Assembly (NCBI RefSeq): GCF_024362365.1
Contig: NZ_CP101464.1
Location: 2,418,001 to 2,482,000 of the forward strand
Reading direction: 5' to 3'
Origin: Janibacter sp. CX7
GTDB taxonomy: Bacteria > Actinomycetota > Actinomycetes > Actinomycetales > Dermatophilaceae
Length of the DNA stretch: 64,000 bases
Position 1 is the stretch's first letter. Every line of letters begins with the position of its first letter. A model generated the notes under the pieces. That model worked only from the letters and a program-made list of their open reading frames with translations. It ran no database searches and was not told where the DNA came from. Both the position numbers and the translations under genes were made by a program. Below, in pieces: positions 1 to 7,805 of the stretch.

Positions 1-202
1 CACCGGTCATCGCGACGCAGATGACGCCGCTGCCCAGGCGCACGGTCGCGCCCATGACCTCGTCGGTCGCCGCGTCGGCGGCGAAGATGATGTCACCCTC
101 ATTTTCCCGGTCGGCGTCGTCGACGACGAGCACCGGCTGGCCGGCGGCGATCGCCTCGATCGCCGTCTCGATCGGGTCGAGCAGGGTCTCGTCGTGGCTC
201 AT
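1..202 (-). CDS. ribBA: RibBA N-terminus: 3,4-dihydroxy-2-butanone 4-phosphate synthase (partial)
   Basis: Only the first 67 codons lie in the window. The protein opens with [20 protein letters not shown] and continues with [12 protein letters not shown], the acidic motif that binds ribulose 5-phosphate and metal in RibB. RibB converts ribulose 5-phosphate to the four-carbon unit of riboflavin. In actinobacteria it is usually fused to GTP cyclohydrolase II, but that part is outside the window, so the fusion is inferred. Its ATG overlaps the ribE stop as ATGA, so it is the third gene of the riboflavin operon. Confidence 0.9.
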   Translation of the reverse strand, partial: MSHDETLLDPIETAIEAIAAGQPVLVVDDADRENEGDIIFAADAATDEVMGATVRLGSGVICVAMTG

Positions 203-810
203 GACTGCTCCTTGGTCCCCAGCGCGAGCGTGCGCTGGACGTACTTGCCGAGGATGTCCACCTCGACGTTGACCCGGTCGCCGACGCCCTTGCGGCCCAG
301 GGTCGTCAGCTCCATCGTCGTCGGGATCAGCGCGACCTCGACGTGCTCGTCGCCGACGGCGCTGAGGGTCAGGCTCACCCCGTCGAGGCAGATCGATCCC
401 TTCTCGACGACGAAGGGAGCCAGCTCGGGTGCGAGCGAGAGCCGCACCTCCTCCCAGCGGTCGCCGGGGCGGCGCTCGAGGATCGTCGCGGTGCCGTCGA
501 CGTGGCCCTGCACGAGGTGCCCGTCGAGGCGGGCACCGAGGACCATCGCCCGCTCGAGGTTGACCGCGTCGCCGACGGCGAGGTCGCCGAGGACGGTGCG
601 GCGCAGGCTCTCGGCCATGACGTCGAAGGTGACGACTCCCCCCTTCGCCTCGCGGTCGGTGACGGTGAGGCAGGCGCCGTTGACGGCGATCGACGCGCCG
701 TGGGCGGGGTCGACCGTCGTGACGGTGCCCCGGACGGTGATGCGGCTCGAGTCGGAGCCCGGCTCGATGGCGACCACCTCCCCGAGCTCCTCGATGATCC
801 CGGTGAACAT
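199..810 (-). CDS. ribE: Riboflavin synthase, alpha chain
   Basis: The 203-residue product is of normal length for the trimeric enzyme that dismutates two 6,7-dimethyl-8-ribityllumazine molecules to riboflavin in the cytoplasm. The start [12 protein letters not shown] is the family signature. Two lumazine-binding repeats follow; the first holds NGACLTV and the second [10 protein letters not shown], in positions that line the active site. The start codon overlaps the ribD stop by one base (TGATG) and the stop overlaps the ribBA start, so the genes are translationally coupled. Expression is probably set by the FMN riboswitch at 2051-2178. Confidence 0.95.
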   Translation of the reverse strand: MFTGIIEELGEVVAIEPGSDSSRITVRGTVTTVDPAHGASIAVNGACLTVTDREAKGGVVTFDVMAESLRRTVLGDLAVGDAVNLERAMVLGARLDGHLVQGHVDGTATILERRPGDRWEEVRLSLAPELAPFVVEKGSICLDGVSLTLSAVGDEHVEVALIPTTMELTTLGRKGVGDRVNVEVDILGKYVQRTLALGTKEQS

Positions 811-1901
811 CAGCGCTCCCTCCTCACGGTGGCGGTGACGGCGACGTCGTCGCCGAGGCGGGCGACGTCGGTGGTGGTGAGGCGCAGCGCCTCGGGCATG
901 GTGGTGATCCCCGCGTCGGCGAGGACCGGCGAGCCGGCCCCGAGCAGGGCGGGGGCGATGTGGGCGACGACCTCGTCGACGAGGTCGGCCGCGACGGCCG
1001 AGGCCGCGAGGTGGGCGCCGCCCTCGAGGAGCACGGAGTGCACCCCGCGGGCGTGCAGCGCGGCCAGCAGGACCGCGAGGTCGAGGCCCCGCTCCCCCGC
1101 CGGCACAGCGAGGACGTCGACGCCGGCGTCGGTGAGCCGGGCGGCGTCGGTGCCTTCGGCGACGACGACGAGCGTCGGGGCGACGTCGTCGAGGACCCGG
1201 GCGGTCAGCGGCACCTCGGCGCGCGGGTCGAGCACGACGCGCAGCGGCTGGGTGACGTCGTCGAGGCCACGCACGGCCAGGTGCGGGTCGTCGGCGCGCA
1301 GCGTCCCGGCGCCGACGAGCACGGCGTCGCGCTCGGCGCGCAGCCGGTGGACCGCCTCGCGCGCGGTCGGGCCGGTGATCCACCGGCTCGTGCCGTCGGC
1401 AGCCGCGGTGCGGCCGTCGAGGGTCGAGGCGAGCTTCCACGTGACCCACGGCCGGCCCGTGGTCACGGCGTGCAGCCAGGCGCGGTTGCCGTGCTCGGCG
1501 GCCTCGCGCCCGACGCCTTCGACGACGTCGACGCCCTTGCGGCGCAACAGGTCTGCTCCCCCGCCGGCCGTCTCGGTCGGGTCGGGCACGGCGACGACGA
1601 CCCGGGTGATGCCGGCCTCGAGCAGCGCGGTCGTGCACGGGCCGGTGCGGCCGGTGTGGCGGCACGGCTCGAGGGTGACGACGGCGGTGCCGCCGCGGGC
1701 CGCCTCCCCGGCGTCGGCGAGCGCGACGACCTCGGCGTGCGGGCCTCCGGCGCGGTCGTGCCAACCCTCGCCCACGACGATGCCGGCTGAGTCGAGCACG
1801 ACGCACCCGACGACGGGGTTGGGGGCGGTGCGGCCGAGGCCGCGCGCGGCGAGCTCGACGGCACGGGCCATCGCCTGCTCGGTGGTCACCTGCTGCTGCA
1901 T
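810..1901 (-). CDS. ribD: Bifunctional riboflavin deaminase/reductase
   Basis: The 363-residue protein carries out deamination and then reduction of the pyrimidine intermediate of riboflavin synthesis. The N-terminal deaminase domain shows the zinc site: HAEV near residue 50, then [11 protein letters not shown] with the paired cysteines. The C-terminal reductase domain contains [14 protein letters not shown] and a glycine-rich LLEGGAHL. I start it at the ATG that gives [10 protein letters not shown] because a good Shine-Dalgarno (GGAGAGG) lies just upstream. A longer frame runs into the riboswitch and is not credible. It is the first gene of the operon. Confidence 0.95.
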   Translation of the reverse strand: MQQQVTTEQAMARAVELAARGLGRTAPNPVVGCVVLDSAGIVVGEGWHDRAGGPHAEVVALADAGEAARGGTAVVTLEPCRHTGRTGPCTTALLEAGITRVVVAVPDPTETAGGGADLLRRKGVDVVEGVGREAAEHGNRAWLHAVTTGRPWVTWKLASTLDGRTAAADGTSRWITGPTAREAVHRLRAERDAVLVGAGTLRADDPHLAVRGLDDVTQPLRVVLDPRAEVPLTARVLDDVAPTLVVVAEGTDAARLTDAGVDVLAVPAGERGLDLAVLLAALHARGVHSVLLEGGAHLAASAVAADLVDEVVAHIAPALLGAGSPVLADAGITTMPEALRLTTTDVARLGDDVAVTATVRRER

Positions 1902-2050
1902 CTGCCTCTCCGTGGTCCGACGCGGACCACGGGGGCGAAGGGAGGCACGCCGATGGCGTGACGACGGCGAGGGCGCACCGGGGTCGCCGGTGACGACCGC
2001 AGCCGAAGGACCACCCGGGGAGGGTGACCGCACGGCACGGCCCACGCCGT

Positions 2051-2178
2051 CGCGTGCTGCCTCCCATCCGGACTTTCACCGTCGGTGCTGGAGTTCCACC
2101 AGCTCAACCCGGCCTCGAGAGGACGGGCTCGCGGACTGTCACCGCCGGCTCGGAATTACACCGACCCCGGAGCACGCG
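2051..2178 (-). promoter_or_regulatory. FMN riboswitch (RFN element)
   Basis: Read on the minus strand, the conserved RFN blocks appear in order: GGTGTAATTCCGAGCCGGCGG, a paired arm ending AGTCCGCGA, and GACGGTGAAAGTCCGGATGG. Paired ends CGCGTGCT/AGCACGCG (2051-2058 with 2171-2178) form an 8-bp P1 helix. It sits about 150 bases before ribD, as expected for an FMN-sensing leader that shuts down riboflavin synthesis. A -10-like TAGGCT lies at 2204-2209 upstream. Whether it stops transcription or translation is not clear. Confidence 0.96.
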
Positions 2179-2252
2179 TACGACTGACGTCTGTACGAGG
2201 ACGAGCCTACTCCCGCCCCACTGCACCGGCACCGTGTGTCTCACCACGCGAG

Positions 2253-2286
2253 GAGGCCCGCACCGCCGGCTGGCGGTGCGGGCCTC
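2253..2286. terminator. Perfect 15-bp hairpin after the GH25 gene
   Basis: The arms 2253-2267 and 2272-2286 are perfectly complementary around a GGCT loop. It lies 13 bases past the lysozyme stop codon and just upstream of the riboflavin promoter region. There is no strong T tract, which is common in high-GC actinobacteria. Confidence 0.75.
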
Positions 2287-2299
2287 GTGGAGGGTTGCG

Positions 2300-3133
2300 T
2301 CAGTTCTTCGCGAAGTAGCGCAGCCGGTCGAGCGAACCGTTCCAGACGTTCTGGTCGATCGGGCTGTCGCTGTACTGCCAGAAGGAGTAGGTGCCCCAGC
2401 CCGACGGCAGCGTCCCGGCGCTGCTGGAGTAGCGGGCGATCCACAGCGGCGACTTCGTCGCGAAGGTCGTGTCATGGCCGACGCACTGGTTCCACCAGTA
2501 GGTGTTGGTGTAGATCACCGGGTAGCGGCCGGTGCGCGCCTTGTACTGGTTGAGGAAGGAGTTGATCCACGTCTTCATGCTCGCCTGGGTCAGCCCGAAG
2601 CAGGTGCTGCCGTAGGGGTTCCACTCGACGTCGAGGGCGCCGGGCAGGGTCTTGCCGTCGGCCGACCAGCCGCCGCCGTGGTCGACGAAGTAGTTGGCCT
2701 GGGTGGCGCCGGAGGACTTGTTGGGCAGCGCGAAGTGGTAGCTGCCGCGGATCATCCCGACGTTGTAGGAGCCGTTGTACTGCTGGGCGAAGGAGGGGCT
2801 GGTGTAGCCGGTGCCCTCGGTCGCCTTGACGTAGGCGAAGCGCTTGCCGAGGTTCCACTGGGCGGTCCAGTCGACGCTGCCCTGCCAGTTGGACACGTCG
2901 ATGCCCTTGACGCCCGACGGCGCGGTGACCGCGGTCGTCTCGCTCGTGGCCTTCGACGGGCCGGTCGCCTTCTCCTTCCAGCCCATCTGCGCCTGCCCGG
3001 GCTCGGTGATGCCGGCCGCGCGGGCCTCGGGGGTCGGGCGGTCCTGGGTGGGTGCGGCCGAGGCGGTGGCTGCGGACGCGGCGAGGGCGGTGGCGGCGAG
3101 CACTGCCGCGGCCACGGTGGTCGTGCGGGGCAT
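2300..3133 (-). CDS. Secreted glycoside hydrolase family 25 lysozyme
   Basis: This 277-residue muramidase is predicted to be exported and to cleave the MurNAc-GlcNAc bond of peptidoglycan. It begins MPRTTTVAAAVLAATALAAS, a typical signal peptide ending near ASAA. The catalytic domain opens with GIDVSNWQGSVDW, continues with YVKATEGTGYTSP, and has the acidic pair in LDVEWNPYG that serves as the GH25 catalytic site. The start is fixed by an AGGAG six bases upstream. It is a single-gene unit between the riboflavin operon and sucCD. Remodelling or defence roles cannot be told apart from sequence. Confidence 0.93.
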   Translation of the reverse strand: MPRTTTVAAAVLAATALAASAATASAAPTQDRPTPEARAAGITEPGQAQMGWKEKATGPSKATSETTAVTAPSGVKGIDVSNWQGSVDWTAQWNLGKRFAYVKATEGTGYTSPSFAQQYNGSYNVGMIRGSYHFALPNKSSGATQANYFVDHGGGWSADGKTLPGALDVEWNPYGSTCFGLTQASMKTWINSFLNQYKARTGRYPVIYTNTYWWNQCVGHDTTFATKSPLWIARYSSSAGTLPSGWGTYSFWQYSDSPIDQNVWNGSLDRLRYFAKN

Positions 3134-3262
3134 GGGGACTCCTGGCGTCGGGGGCGGCCGGCGGGAGATCCGGCCCGCCGGGACGCTAGGCGACGCAGGT
3201 GTCCGGCAGCCCACGATCTCCCCCCGGTCCGGTCAGGCCTTCGTCAGGATCTGCCGGGACAT

Positions 3263-3306
3263 GACGAAGGGGAGGGAAGACCTCGCGGTCTCCCCTCCCC
3301 TTCATC
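3263..3306 (-). terminator. Terminator of the sucCD operon
   Basis: GAAGGGGAGGG and CCCTCCCCTTC pair over 11 bp, then a further AGACC/GGTCT after one mismatch, closing on a TCGC loop. It begins 16 bases past the sucD stop. It is one of several terminators here whose stem base is built on the CGAAGGG heptamer. Confidence 0.8.
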
Positions 3307-3321
3307 GTGGGATCGGGCTGG

Positions 3322-4212
3322 TTACTTGCCCAGGCCCTGCATGATCTCGCGCATGAGGTCGGCCGTCTCGGACGGCGTCTTGCCGACCTTGACGCCGGCG
3401 GCCTCGAGGGCCTCCTTCTTGGCGGCAGCCGTGCCCGAGGAGCCGGAGACGATGGCGCCGGCGTGGCCCATGGTCTTGCCCTCCGGGGCGGTGAAGCCCG
3501 CGACGTAGCCGACGACCGGCTTCGTGACGTGCTCCTTGATGTAGGCCGCGGCCCGCTCCTCGGCGTCGCCACCGATCTCGCCGATCATGACGATCGCGTC
3601 GGTCTCGGGGTCGGCCTCGAAGGCCTCGAGGCAGTCGATGTGCGTCGTACCGATGACCGGGTCGCCACCGATGCCGACGCCCGTGGAGAAGCCGAACTCA
3701 CGCAGCTCGTACATCATCTGGTAGGTCAGCGTGCCCGACTTGGAGACCAGGCCGATGCGACCGGCGCCGGCGATGTCCGCCGGGATGATGCCGGCATTGG
3801 ACTTGCCGGGGCTGATCAGGCCGGGGCAGTTGGGGCCGATGAGGCGCGTGGCCTTGCCGACGGAGTAGTTGTAGAACTCCGCGGAGTCCTTGACGGCGAT
3901 GCCCTCGGTGATGATGACGGCGAGGCCGATCTCGGCGTCGATGGCCTCGACGACGGCGGACTTGGCGAAGGCCGGCGGCACGAAGATGACCGACACGTCG
4001 GCGCCGGTCTCCTTGATCGCGTCGGCGACGGAGCCGAAGACGGGGACGGACTGGCCACCCGGGAAGTCGACGCTCTGGCCGGCCTTCTTGGGGTTGACGC
4101 CACCCACGACGTTGGTGCCCGAGGCGAGCATGCGCGTCGTGTGCTTCATGCCCTCCGAGCCGGTCATGCCCTGGACGATGACCTTGGAGTCAGCGGTGAG
4201 GAAGATTGCCAT
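3322..4212 (-). CDS. sucD: Succinate-CoA ligase, alpha subunit
   Basis: This 296-residue subunit works with SucC in the TCA cycle step that makes ATP or GTP from succinyl-CoA. The N-terminal CoA-binding Rossmann part reads [20 protein letters not shown]. The phosphorylated histidine lies in [10 protein letters not shown] near residue 247. The length is normal. It starts 18 bases after sucC and shares its transcript, and the operon ends at the hairpin just downstream. Confidence 0.97.
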   Translation of the reverse strand: MAIFLTADSKVIVQGMTGSEGMKHTTRMLASGTNVVGGVNPKKAGQSVDFPGGQSVPVFGSVADAIKETGADVSVIFVPPAFAKSAVVEAIDAEIGLAVIITEGIAVKDSAEFYNYSVGKATRLIGPNCPGLISPGKSNAGIIPADIAGAGRIGLVSKSGTLTYQMMYELREFGFSTGVGIGGDPVIGTTHIDCLEAFEADPETDAIVMIGEIGGDAEERAAAYIKEHVTKPVVGYVAGFTAPEGKTMGHAGAIVSGSSGTAAAKKEALEAAGVKVGKTPSETADLMREIMQGLGK

Positions 4213-4230
4213 GTCTGTTTCAGTCGTCCT

Positions 4231-5412
4231 TTACTTCGCGGCCAGCTCGGCGGCCTTGCGGGCGGCGCCGTCCATGGTGGCCTCGACGGTCACGAGGGGG
4301 TGGTTGAACTCGGCGAGGATGCGGCGGCCCTCGTCGACGTTGTTGCCGTCGAGACGCACGACGAGCGGCTTGGTCGCCGAGTCGCCGAGGGTCTTGAGGG
4401 CGCCGACGATGCCGTCAGCGACCGCGTCGCACGCGGTGATGCCACCGAAGACGTTGACGAAGACGGACTTGACCTGCTCGTCGCCGAGGATGACATCGAG
4501 GCCGTTGGCCATGACCTCGGCCGAGGCGCCGCCACCGATGTCGAGGAAGTTGGCCGGCTTGGCCTTGCCCCCGGTGAAGTCCTCACCGGCGTAGGCGACG
4601 ACGTCAAGGGTGCTCATGACGAGCCCGGCGCCGTTGCCGATGATGCCGACGTTGCCGTCGAGCTTGACGTAGTTGAGGCCCTTCTCCTTGGCCTTCGCCT
4701 CGAGCGGGTCGGCCGCGGCCTTGTCCTCGAGCTCGGCGTGGGCCGGCTGACGGAAGTCGGCGTTGCCGTCGAGGGTGACCTTGCCGTCGAGGGCGACGAT
4801 GTCGCCCTGCTCGGTCTTGACGAGGGGGTTGACCTCGACGAGGGTCGCGTCCTCGTCGCGGTAGACGACCCACAGCTTCTTGAGGACGTCGGCGATCTTG
4901 GCCTGGTCGGCCTCGTCGAAGCCGGCGGCCTGGACGATCTCGGTGGCCTTGGCGTCGTCGATGCCGACGTTGGGGTCGACCGCGATGCGGGCGAGGGCCT
5001 CGGGGCGCTCGACGGCGAGCTGCTCGATCTCCATGCCGCCCTCCTTGGAGCACATGGCGAGGTACGTGCGGTTGGCACGGTCGAGCAGGATCGAGAAGTA
5101 GTACTCCTCGGCAATCTGGGCGCCCTGGGCGATCATGACCTTGTGGACCGTGTGGCCCTTGATGTCCATGCCCAGGATGGCCTCGGCGTGCGCCTCGGCC
5201 TCGTCCACGGTCTTGGCGACCTTGACGCCGCCGGCCTTGCCGCGGCCACCGGTCTTGACCTGGGCCTTGACGACGGTGACACCGCCGCTCTTGGTGCCGA
5301 TGGTCTCGGCGGCTGCTCGAGCCTCCTGGGGGGTGGTGGCGACGGCGCCGGCAAGAACCGGGACGCCGTGCTTCTCGAACACGTCGCGTGCTTGGTACTC
5401 GAAGAGATCCAC
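4231..5412 (-). CDS. sucC: Succinate-CoA ligase, beta subunit (ADP-forming type)
   Basis: The 393-residue nucleotide-binding subunit pairs with SucD. It opens (as GTG) with [18 protein letters not shown], the family N-terminus, followed by an ATP-grasp fold with [10 protein letters not shown] near residue 50 and GNGAGLVM in the C-terminal CoA-ligase half. A longer frame upstream exists but lacks family similarity, so I take the GTG. A GAGG lies 14 bases upstream, rather far. TAGTCT-like -10 bases lie about 45 bases upstream. The gene leads the sucCD operon. Confidence 0.96.
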   Translation of the reverse strand: MDLFEYQARDVFEKHGVPVLAGAVATTPQEARAAAETIGTKSGGVTVVKAQVKTGGRGKAGGVKVAKTVDEAEAHAEAILGMDIKGHTVHKVMIAQGAQIAEEYYFSILLDRANRTYLAMCSKEGGMEIEQLAVERPEALARIAVDPNVGIDDAKATEIVQAAGFDEADQAKIADVLKKLWVVYRDEDATLVEVNPLVKTEQGDIVALDGKVTLDGNADFRQPAHAELEDKAAADPLEAKAKEKGLNYVKLDGNVGIIGNGAGLVMSTLDVVAYAGEDFTGGKAKPANFLDIGGGASAEVMANGLDVILGDEQVKSVFVNVFGGITACDAVADGIVGALKTLGDSATKPLVVRLDGNNVDEGRRILAEFNHPLVTVEATMDGAARKAAELAAK

Positions 5413-5625
5413 GAGGGTGATTCCGTCCTCTGCTGTGGTAACGGGGTGCGGGACGAGACTAGCCCCCGGACGAAGGGGGAGCACGCCCGGTCCGCGCACG
5501 GCCGGGGTCTCGACCCCGCGCGGCTCCCCCCTTCGCCCTGCCGGAGGAAGTGATTGAGCCTTTGATCACGGACTCGTCACGACGTCTCGCACGGGACACG
5601 TGACCGGGGTTACTGTGAAGTCACC
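5413..5625. other. Divergent intergenic region between sucC and the lipase-like gene
   Basis: It holds promoter-like TAGTCT (minus) near 5456-5461 for sucC and TACTGT at 5611-5616 for the plus-strand gene. A loose CGAAGGGGG/CCCCCCTTCG pairing spans roughly 5471-5534. No gene is seen. Confidence 0.4.
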
Positions 5626-6540
5626 ATGGCTTCGCAGCAGCCGTACGACGGCACCACGCAGCACGGCAGCTCGGCACCGGCGCCGACGGGCCGGGGCTTC
5701 GGCGTGGTCGACCAGGTCCGCTGCCTCGCGACGCGACAGTCGATGGTCTTCGCCGCCGTCGAGCTCGTCTGGGCGACGACGCACTTCTCGCTCTACCCCT
5801 TCGGCACCCGCGCCCCGCGGCGTGGGGGCCCGCGCCACGGGTATCGCATCGAGCACCTCAACCCCGTGCAGCGCGGCATGCTCGTCGCCGGCCTCGCCGA
5901 GAGCGGGACCCCGATCCTGCTGCTGCACGGCTTCGCCGACAACCACTCGATCTTCACCGTGCTACGCCGCGGCCTCCTGCGTCGAGGCTTCAGCCGGGTC
6001 TTCGCCATGAACTACTCCGTGCGCACCAAGGACGTGCGCACCGCGGCCGCCCAGCTGGCCGAGGAGGTCGAGGCGATCGTCGAGGAGACCGGCTACGAGC
6101 GGATCCACATCGTCGCGCACAGCCTCGGCGGCGTCGTGGCCCGCTACTACGTGACCCGCCTCGGCGGCGACGAGCGGGTGCACACGCTGGCGACGCTCGG
6201 CGCCCCGCACACGGGCACGCTCGCCGCCTACCTGCTGCCCACCTCGCTCACCCGGCAGCTGCGCCCGGGCAGCGGCCTGATGCAGGAGCTCAACCGCCCC
6301 GCCCCCGACTGCCGCACCCGGGTCATCGCCTTCTGGTCCGACACCGACGAGGTGATCGTGCCGGCGGTCAACGCATCGCTCCACCAGGAGGGCGTCGACG
6401 TGACCAACGTGCGGCTGCGCGGCATCGGTCACCTGTCGCTGCCGATCCTGCCCACGGTGGTGCACAAGATCGCGACGAGCCTCGTGCAGATCGACAGCGA
6501 GGGCAACCAGACCGCCTCGGTCACCGACCTCTCCGCATGA
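5626..6540 (+). CDS. Alpha/beta hydrolase, lipase-like
   Basis: This 304-residue protein has the alpha/beta-hydrolase layout: an LLLHGFADN oxyanion segment near residue 105 and the nucleophile elbow IVAHSLGGVVARYYV near residue 165. Acidic and histidine partners are probably in the SDTDEVIVP and GIGHLSLP segments. The triacylglycerol lipase/PGAP1-type pattern suggests ester hydrolysis of lipids. No clear signal peptide is seen at the N-terminus, which is rich in Q, G, T and S, so the location is uncertain. It is monocistronic, and the natural substrate cannot be named. Confidence 0.8.
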   Translation: MASQQPYDGTTQHGSSAPAPTGRGFGVVDQVRCLATRQSMVFAAVELVWATTHFSLYPFGTRAPRRGGPRHGYRIEHLNPVQRGMLVAGLAESGTPILLLHGFADNHSIFTVLRRGLLRRGFSRVFAMNYSVRTKDVRTAAAQLAEEVEAIVEETGYERIHIVAHSLGGVVARYYVTRLGGDERVHTLATLGAPHTGTLAAYLLPTSLTRQLRPGSGLMQELNRPAPDCRTRVIAFWSDTDEVIVPAVNASLHQEGVDVTNVRLRGIGHLSLPILPTVVHKIATSLVQIDSEGNQTASVTDLSA

Positions 6541-6599
6541 CGGCCCCCACCGGCCCGCCTCGGTGCGGGCGACGCGAGGCTGCGCGCCGTCGGCGTGTG

Positions 6600-6617
6600 A
6601 CCGGGGGCACCCCCGGT
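6600..6617. terminator. Short GC hairpin after the lipase-like gene
   Basis: ACCGGGG and CCCCGGT pair around a GCA-type loop, 60 bases past the stop codon. There is no T tract. It directly abuts the palindrome and regulatory repeats upstream of the M23 gene. Confidence 0.35.
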
Positions 6618-6649
6618 TATGCATAACGAAACGGTCACGCTAGGGTAAC
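6616..6649 (+). promoter_or_regulatory. Promoter and phased GTNAC repeats of the M23 peptidase gene
   Basis: A perfect 12-bp palindrome GTTATGCATAAC spans 6616-6627. Half-sites ATAAC (6623), GTCAC (6634) and GTAAC (6645) recur exactly every 11 bases, one helical turn, as expected for an OmpR-type response regulator. MtrA, which controls cell-wall peptidases in actinobacteria, favours GTNAC-like direct repeats; assignment to MtrA is inference. A TAGGGT -10-like hexamer at 6641-6646 overlaps the last half-site. Confidence 0.55.
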
Positions 6650-6716
6650 CACGAATTTTTGTCCGTCCCCGCTGCCAGGGGAAGAAGTCCGATCCCCTGC
6701 AAGGACGTCATCCACC

Positions 6717-7649
6717 ATGAGCGAGTACTCCGGTCGACACCGGCCGCCCACCCGCGCCGAGCGCCGCGCCCAGCAGCGCCGCACCCGCCTTCCCAAGAGC
6801 TTCGGTCCCGCCTACGCGCTGCCGACCGCCGCCGCCGTCACCCTCGTGCTGACGGCTGCTGGTGCGACCGCCGCGCAGTCCTCCCCCTTCGCCAGCCAGG
6901 CCGCCGACTCGGCCAAGGCGGCCTTCGTCACCGGCGGCTCGCCCGCTGCGAGCGCCACCTCGCTGCTGTCCGACCCCGAGGTCGTCGACACCGCCCGCAC
7001 CGAGGCCGAGACCGCCACCGACGAGGCCGACGGCCTCGACCAGCGCCGCCAAGCCGCCTCGACCACCGTCGCCGAGAGCCAGGGCCGCACCCAGGAGCGC
7101 CAGCGGGTCGCCCGCGACAAGGCGCGCAAGGAGGTCGCGGCCGACCGGGCCGCGGCGAAGAAGAAGCGCGACGCCTCGACGTCCTCGTCCGCCACGACCG
7201 GCGCGGCCGGCACGGGCGAGACGACGACCGCCGACGGCGAGTCCGCGACCGAGGTCGGCGCCCAGGGCTGGGTCACGCCGCTCGACAACGCCGTCTTCAC
7301 CTCTCCCTTCGGCATGCGGTGGGGTCGCCTGCACGCCGGCCAGGACTACGCCGCCGCCGTGGGCACCCCGCTCAAGGCGATGAGCAGCGGCGAGGTCATC
7401 GGCGCCGGGCCCATGGACGGTTATGGCATCTACATCGACATCAAGTACTGGGACGGCACCGTCTCGCGCTACGGCCACCTGAGCTCGGTGAGCGCGTCCG
7501 TCGGCCAGCAGGTCTCCCCCGGTGACGTCGTCGCCCTCTCGGGCAACACCGGCCGCTCGACCGGCCCGCACCTGCACATGGAGATCCACCCCGGTGGCGG
7601 CGGCGCCATCGACCCCTCCGGCTGGCTCGCCGAGCGCGGCCTGAGCTGA
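6717..7649 (+). CDS. Membrane-anchored M23 metallopeptidase
   Basis: This 310-residue protein has a basic cytoplasmic start, one hydrophobic segment near residues 30-55 (signal anchor or signal peptide), and an Ala/Glu/Arg-rich, probably coiled-coil stretch near residues 85-145. A C-terminal LytM domain follows. Zinc ligands are visible: H and D in RLHAGQDYA near residue 205 and HLH in GPHLHMEIH near residue 285. Such enzymes cut peptide cross-links of peptidoglycan outside the membrane. The 5' leader of about 65 bases carries no recognisable c-di-AMP riboswitch. Control probably acts at the phased repeats upstream. Confidence 0.92.
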   Translation: MSEYSGRHRPPTRAERRAQQRRTRLPKSFGPAYALPTAAAVTLVLTAAGATAAQSSPFASQAADSAKAAFVTGGSPAASATSLLSDPEVVDTARTEAETATDEADGLDQRRQAASTTVAESQGRTQERQRVARDKARKEVAADRAAAKKKRDASTSSSATTGAAGTGETTTADGESATEVGAQGWVTPLDNAVFTSPFGMRWGRLHAGQDYAAAVGTPLKAMSSGEVIGAGPMDGYGIYIDIKYWDGTVSRYGHLSSVSASVGQQVSPGDVVALSGNTGRSTGPHLHMEIHPGGGGAIDPSGWLAERGLS

Positions 7650-7668
7650 CCCTCTCCCCCACGTACCC

Positions 7669-7742
7669 AACCCTGCAAAACCCTAGGGTCCTGCAGGGTT
7701 AGCCGGGCCCAACTCTGCAAAACCCTAGGGTTTTGCAGAGTT
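7669..7742. repeat. Two tandem 32-bp palindromes
   Basis: The unit 7711-7742 is a perfect palindrome: AACTCTGCAAAACCCT followed at once by its complement. The unit 7669-7700 is the same apart from one arm change and two mismatches in the second half (AGGGTCCTGCAGGGTT). A 10-base spacer separates them. They lie between the ends of the convergent M23 and pcrA genes. They could act as terminators, but perfect palindromes with no loop and no T tract are unusual for that. Confidence 0.9.
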
Positions 7743-7769
7743 GTTGGTCAGACGGGACCTGCGTCCGCC

Positions 7770-7805
7770 CTGAGGCCGCATTGCCCAACGGCAATGCGGC
7801 CTCAG
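7770..7805 (-). terminator. Terminator of pcrA
   Basis: A perfect 16-bp stem (7770-7785 with 7790-7805) encloses a CAAC loop. It overlaps the pcrA stop codon at 7802-7804, so the coding end itself forms one arm. Confidence 0.75.

Noticed and set aside
199..2079. A 626-residue ribE with a long N-terminal extension
   Set aside because: The extension lies over ribD in another frame and through the riboswitch, with Arg/Pro-rich shadow composition; [10 protein letters not shown] is the true start.
3307..5553. A 748-residue plus-strand frame opposite sucCD
   Set aside because: It is the antisense shadow of two well-known genes, with a skewed Gly/Asp/Leu/Val composition typical of high-GC reverse frames.
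6541..6716. A c-di-AMP (ydaO-type) riboswitch before the M23 peptidase gene
   Set aside because: Such switches often precede cell-wall hydrolase genes in actinobacteria, but the conserved GGGTGAATC-like block and the size are absent; the leader after the -10 is only about 65 bases.
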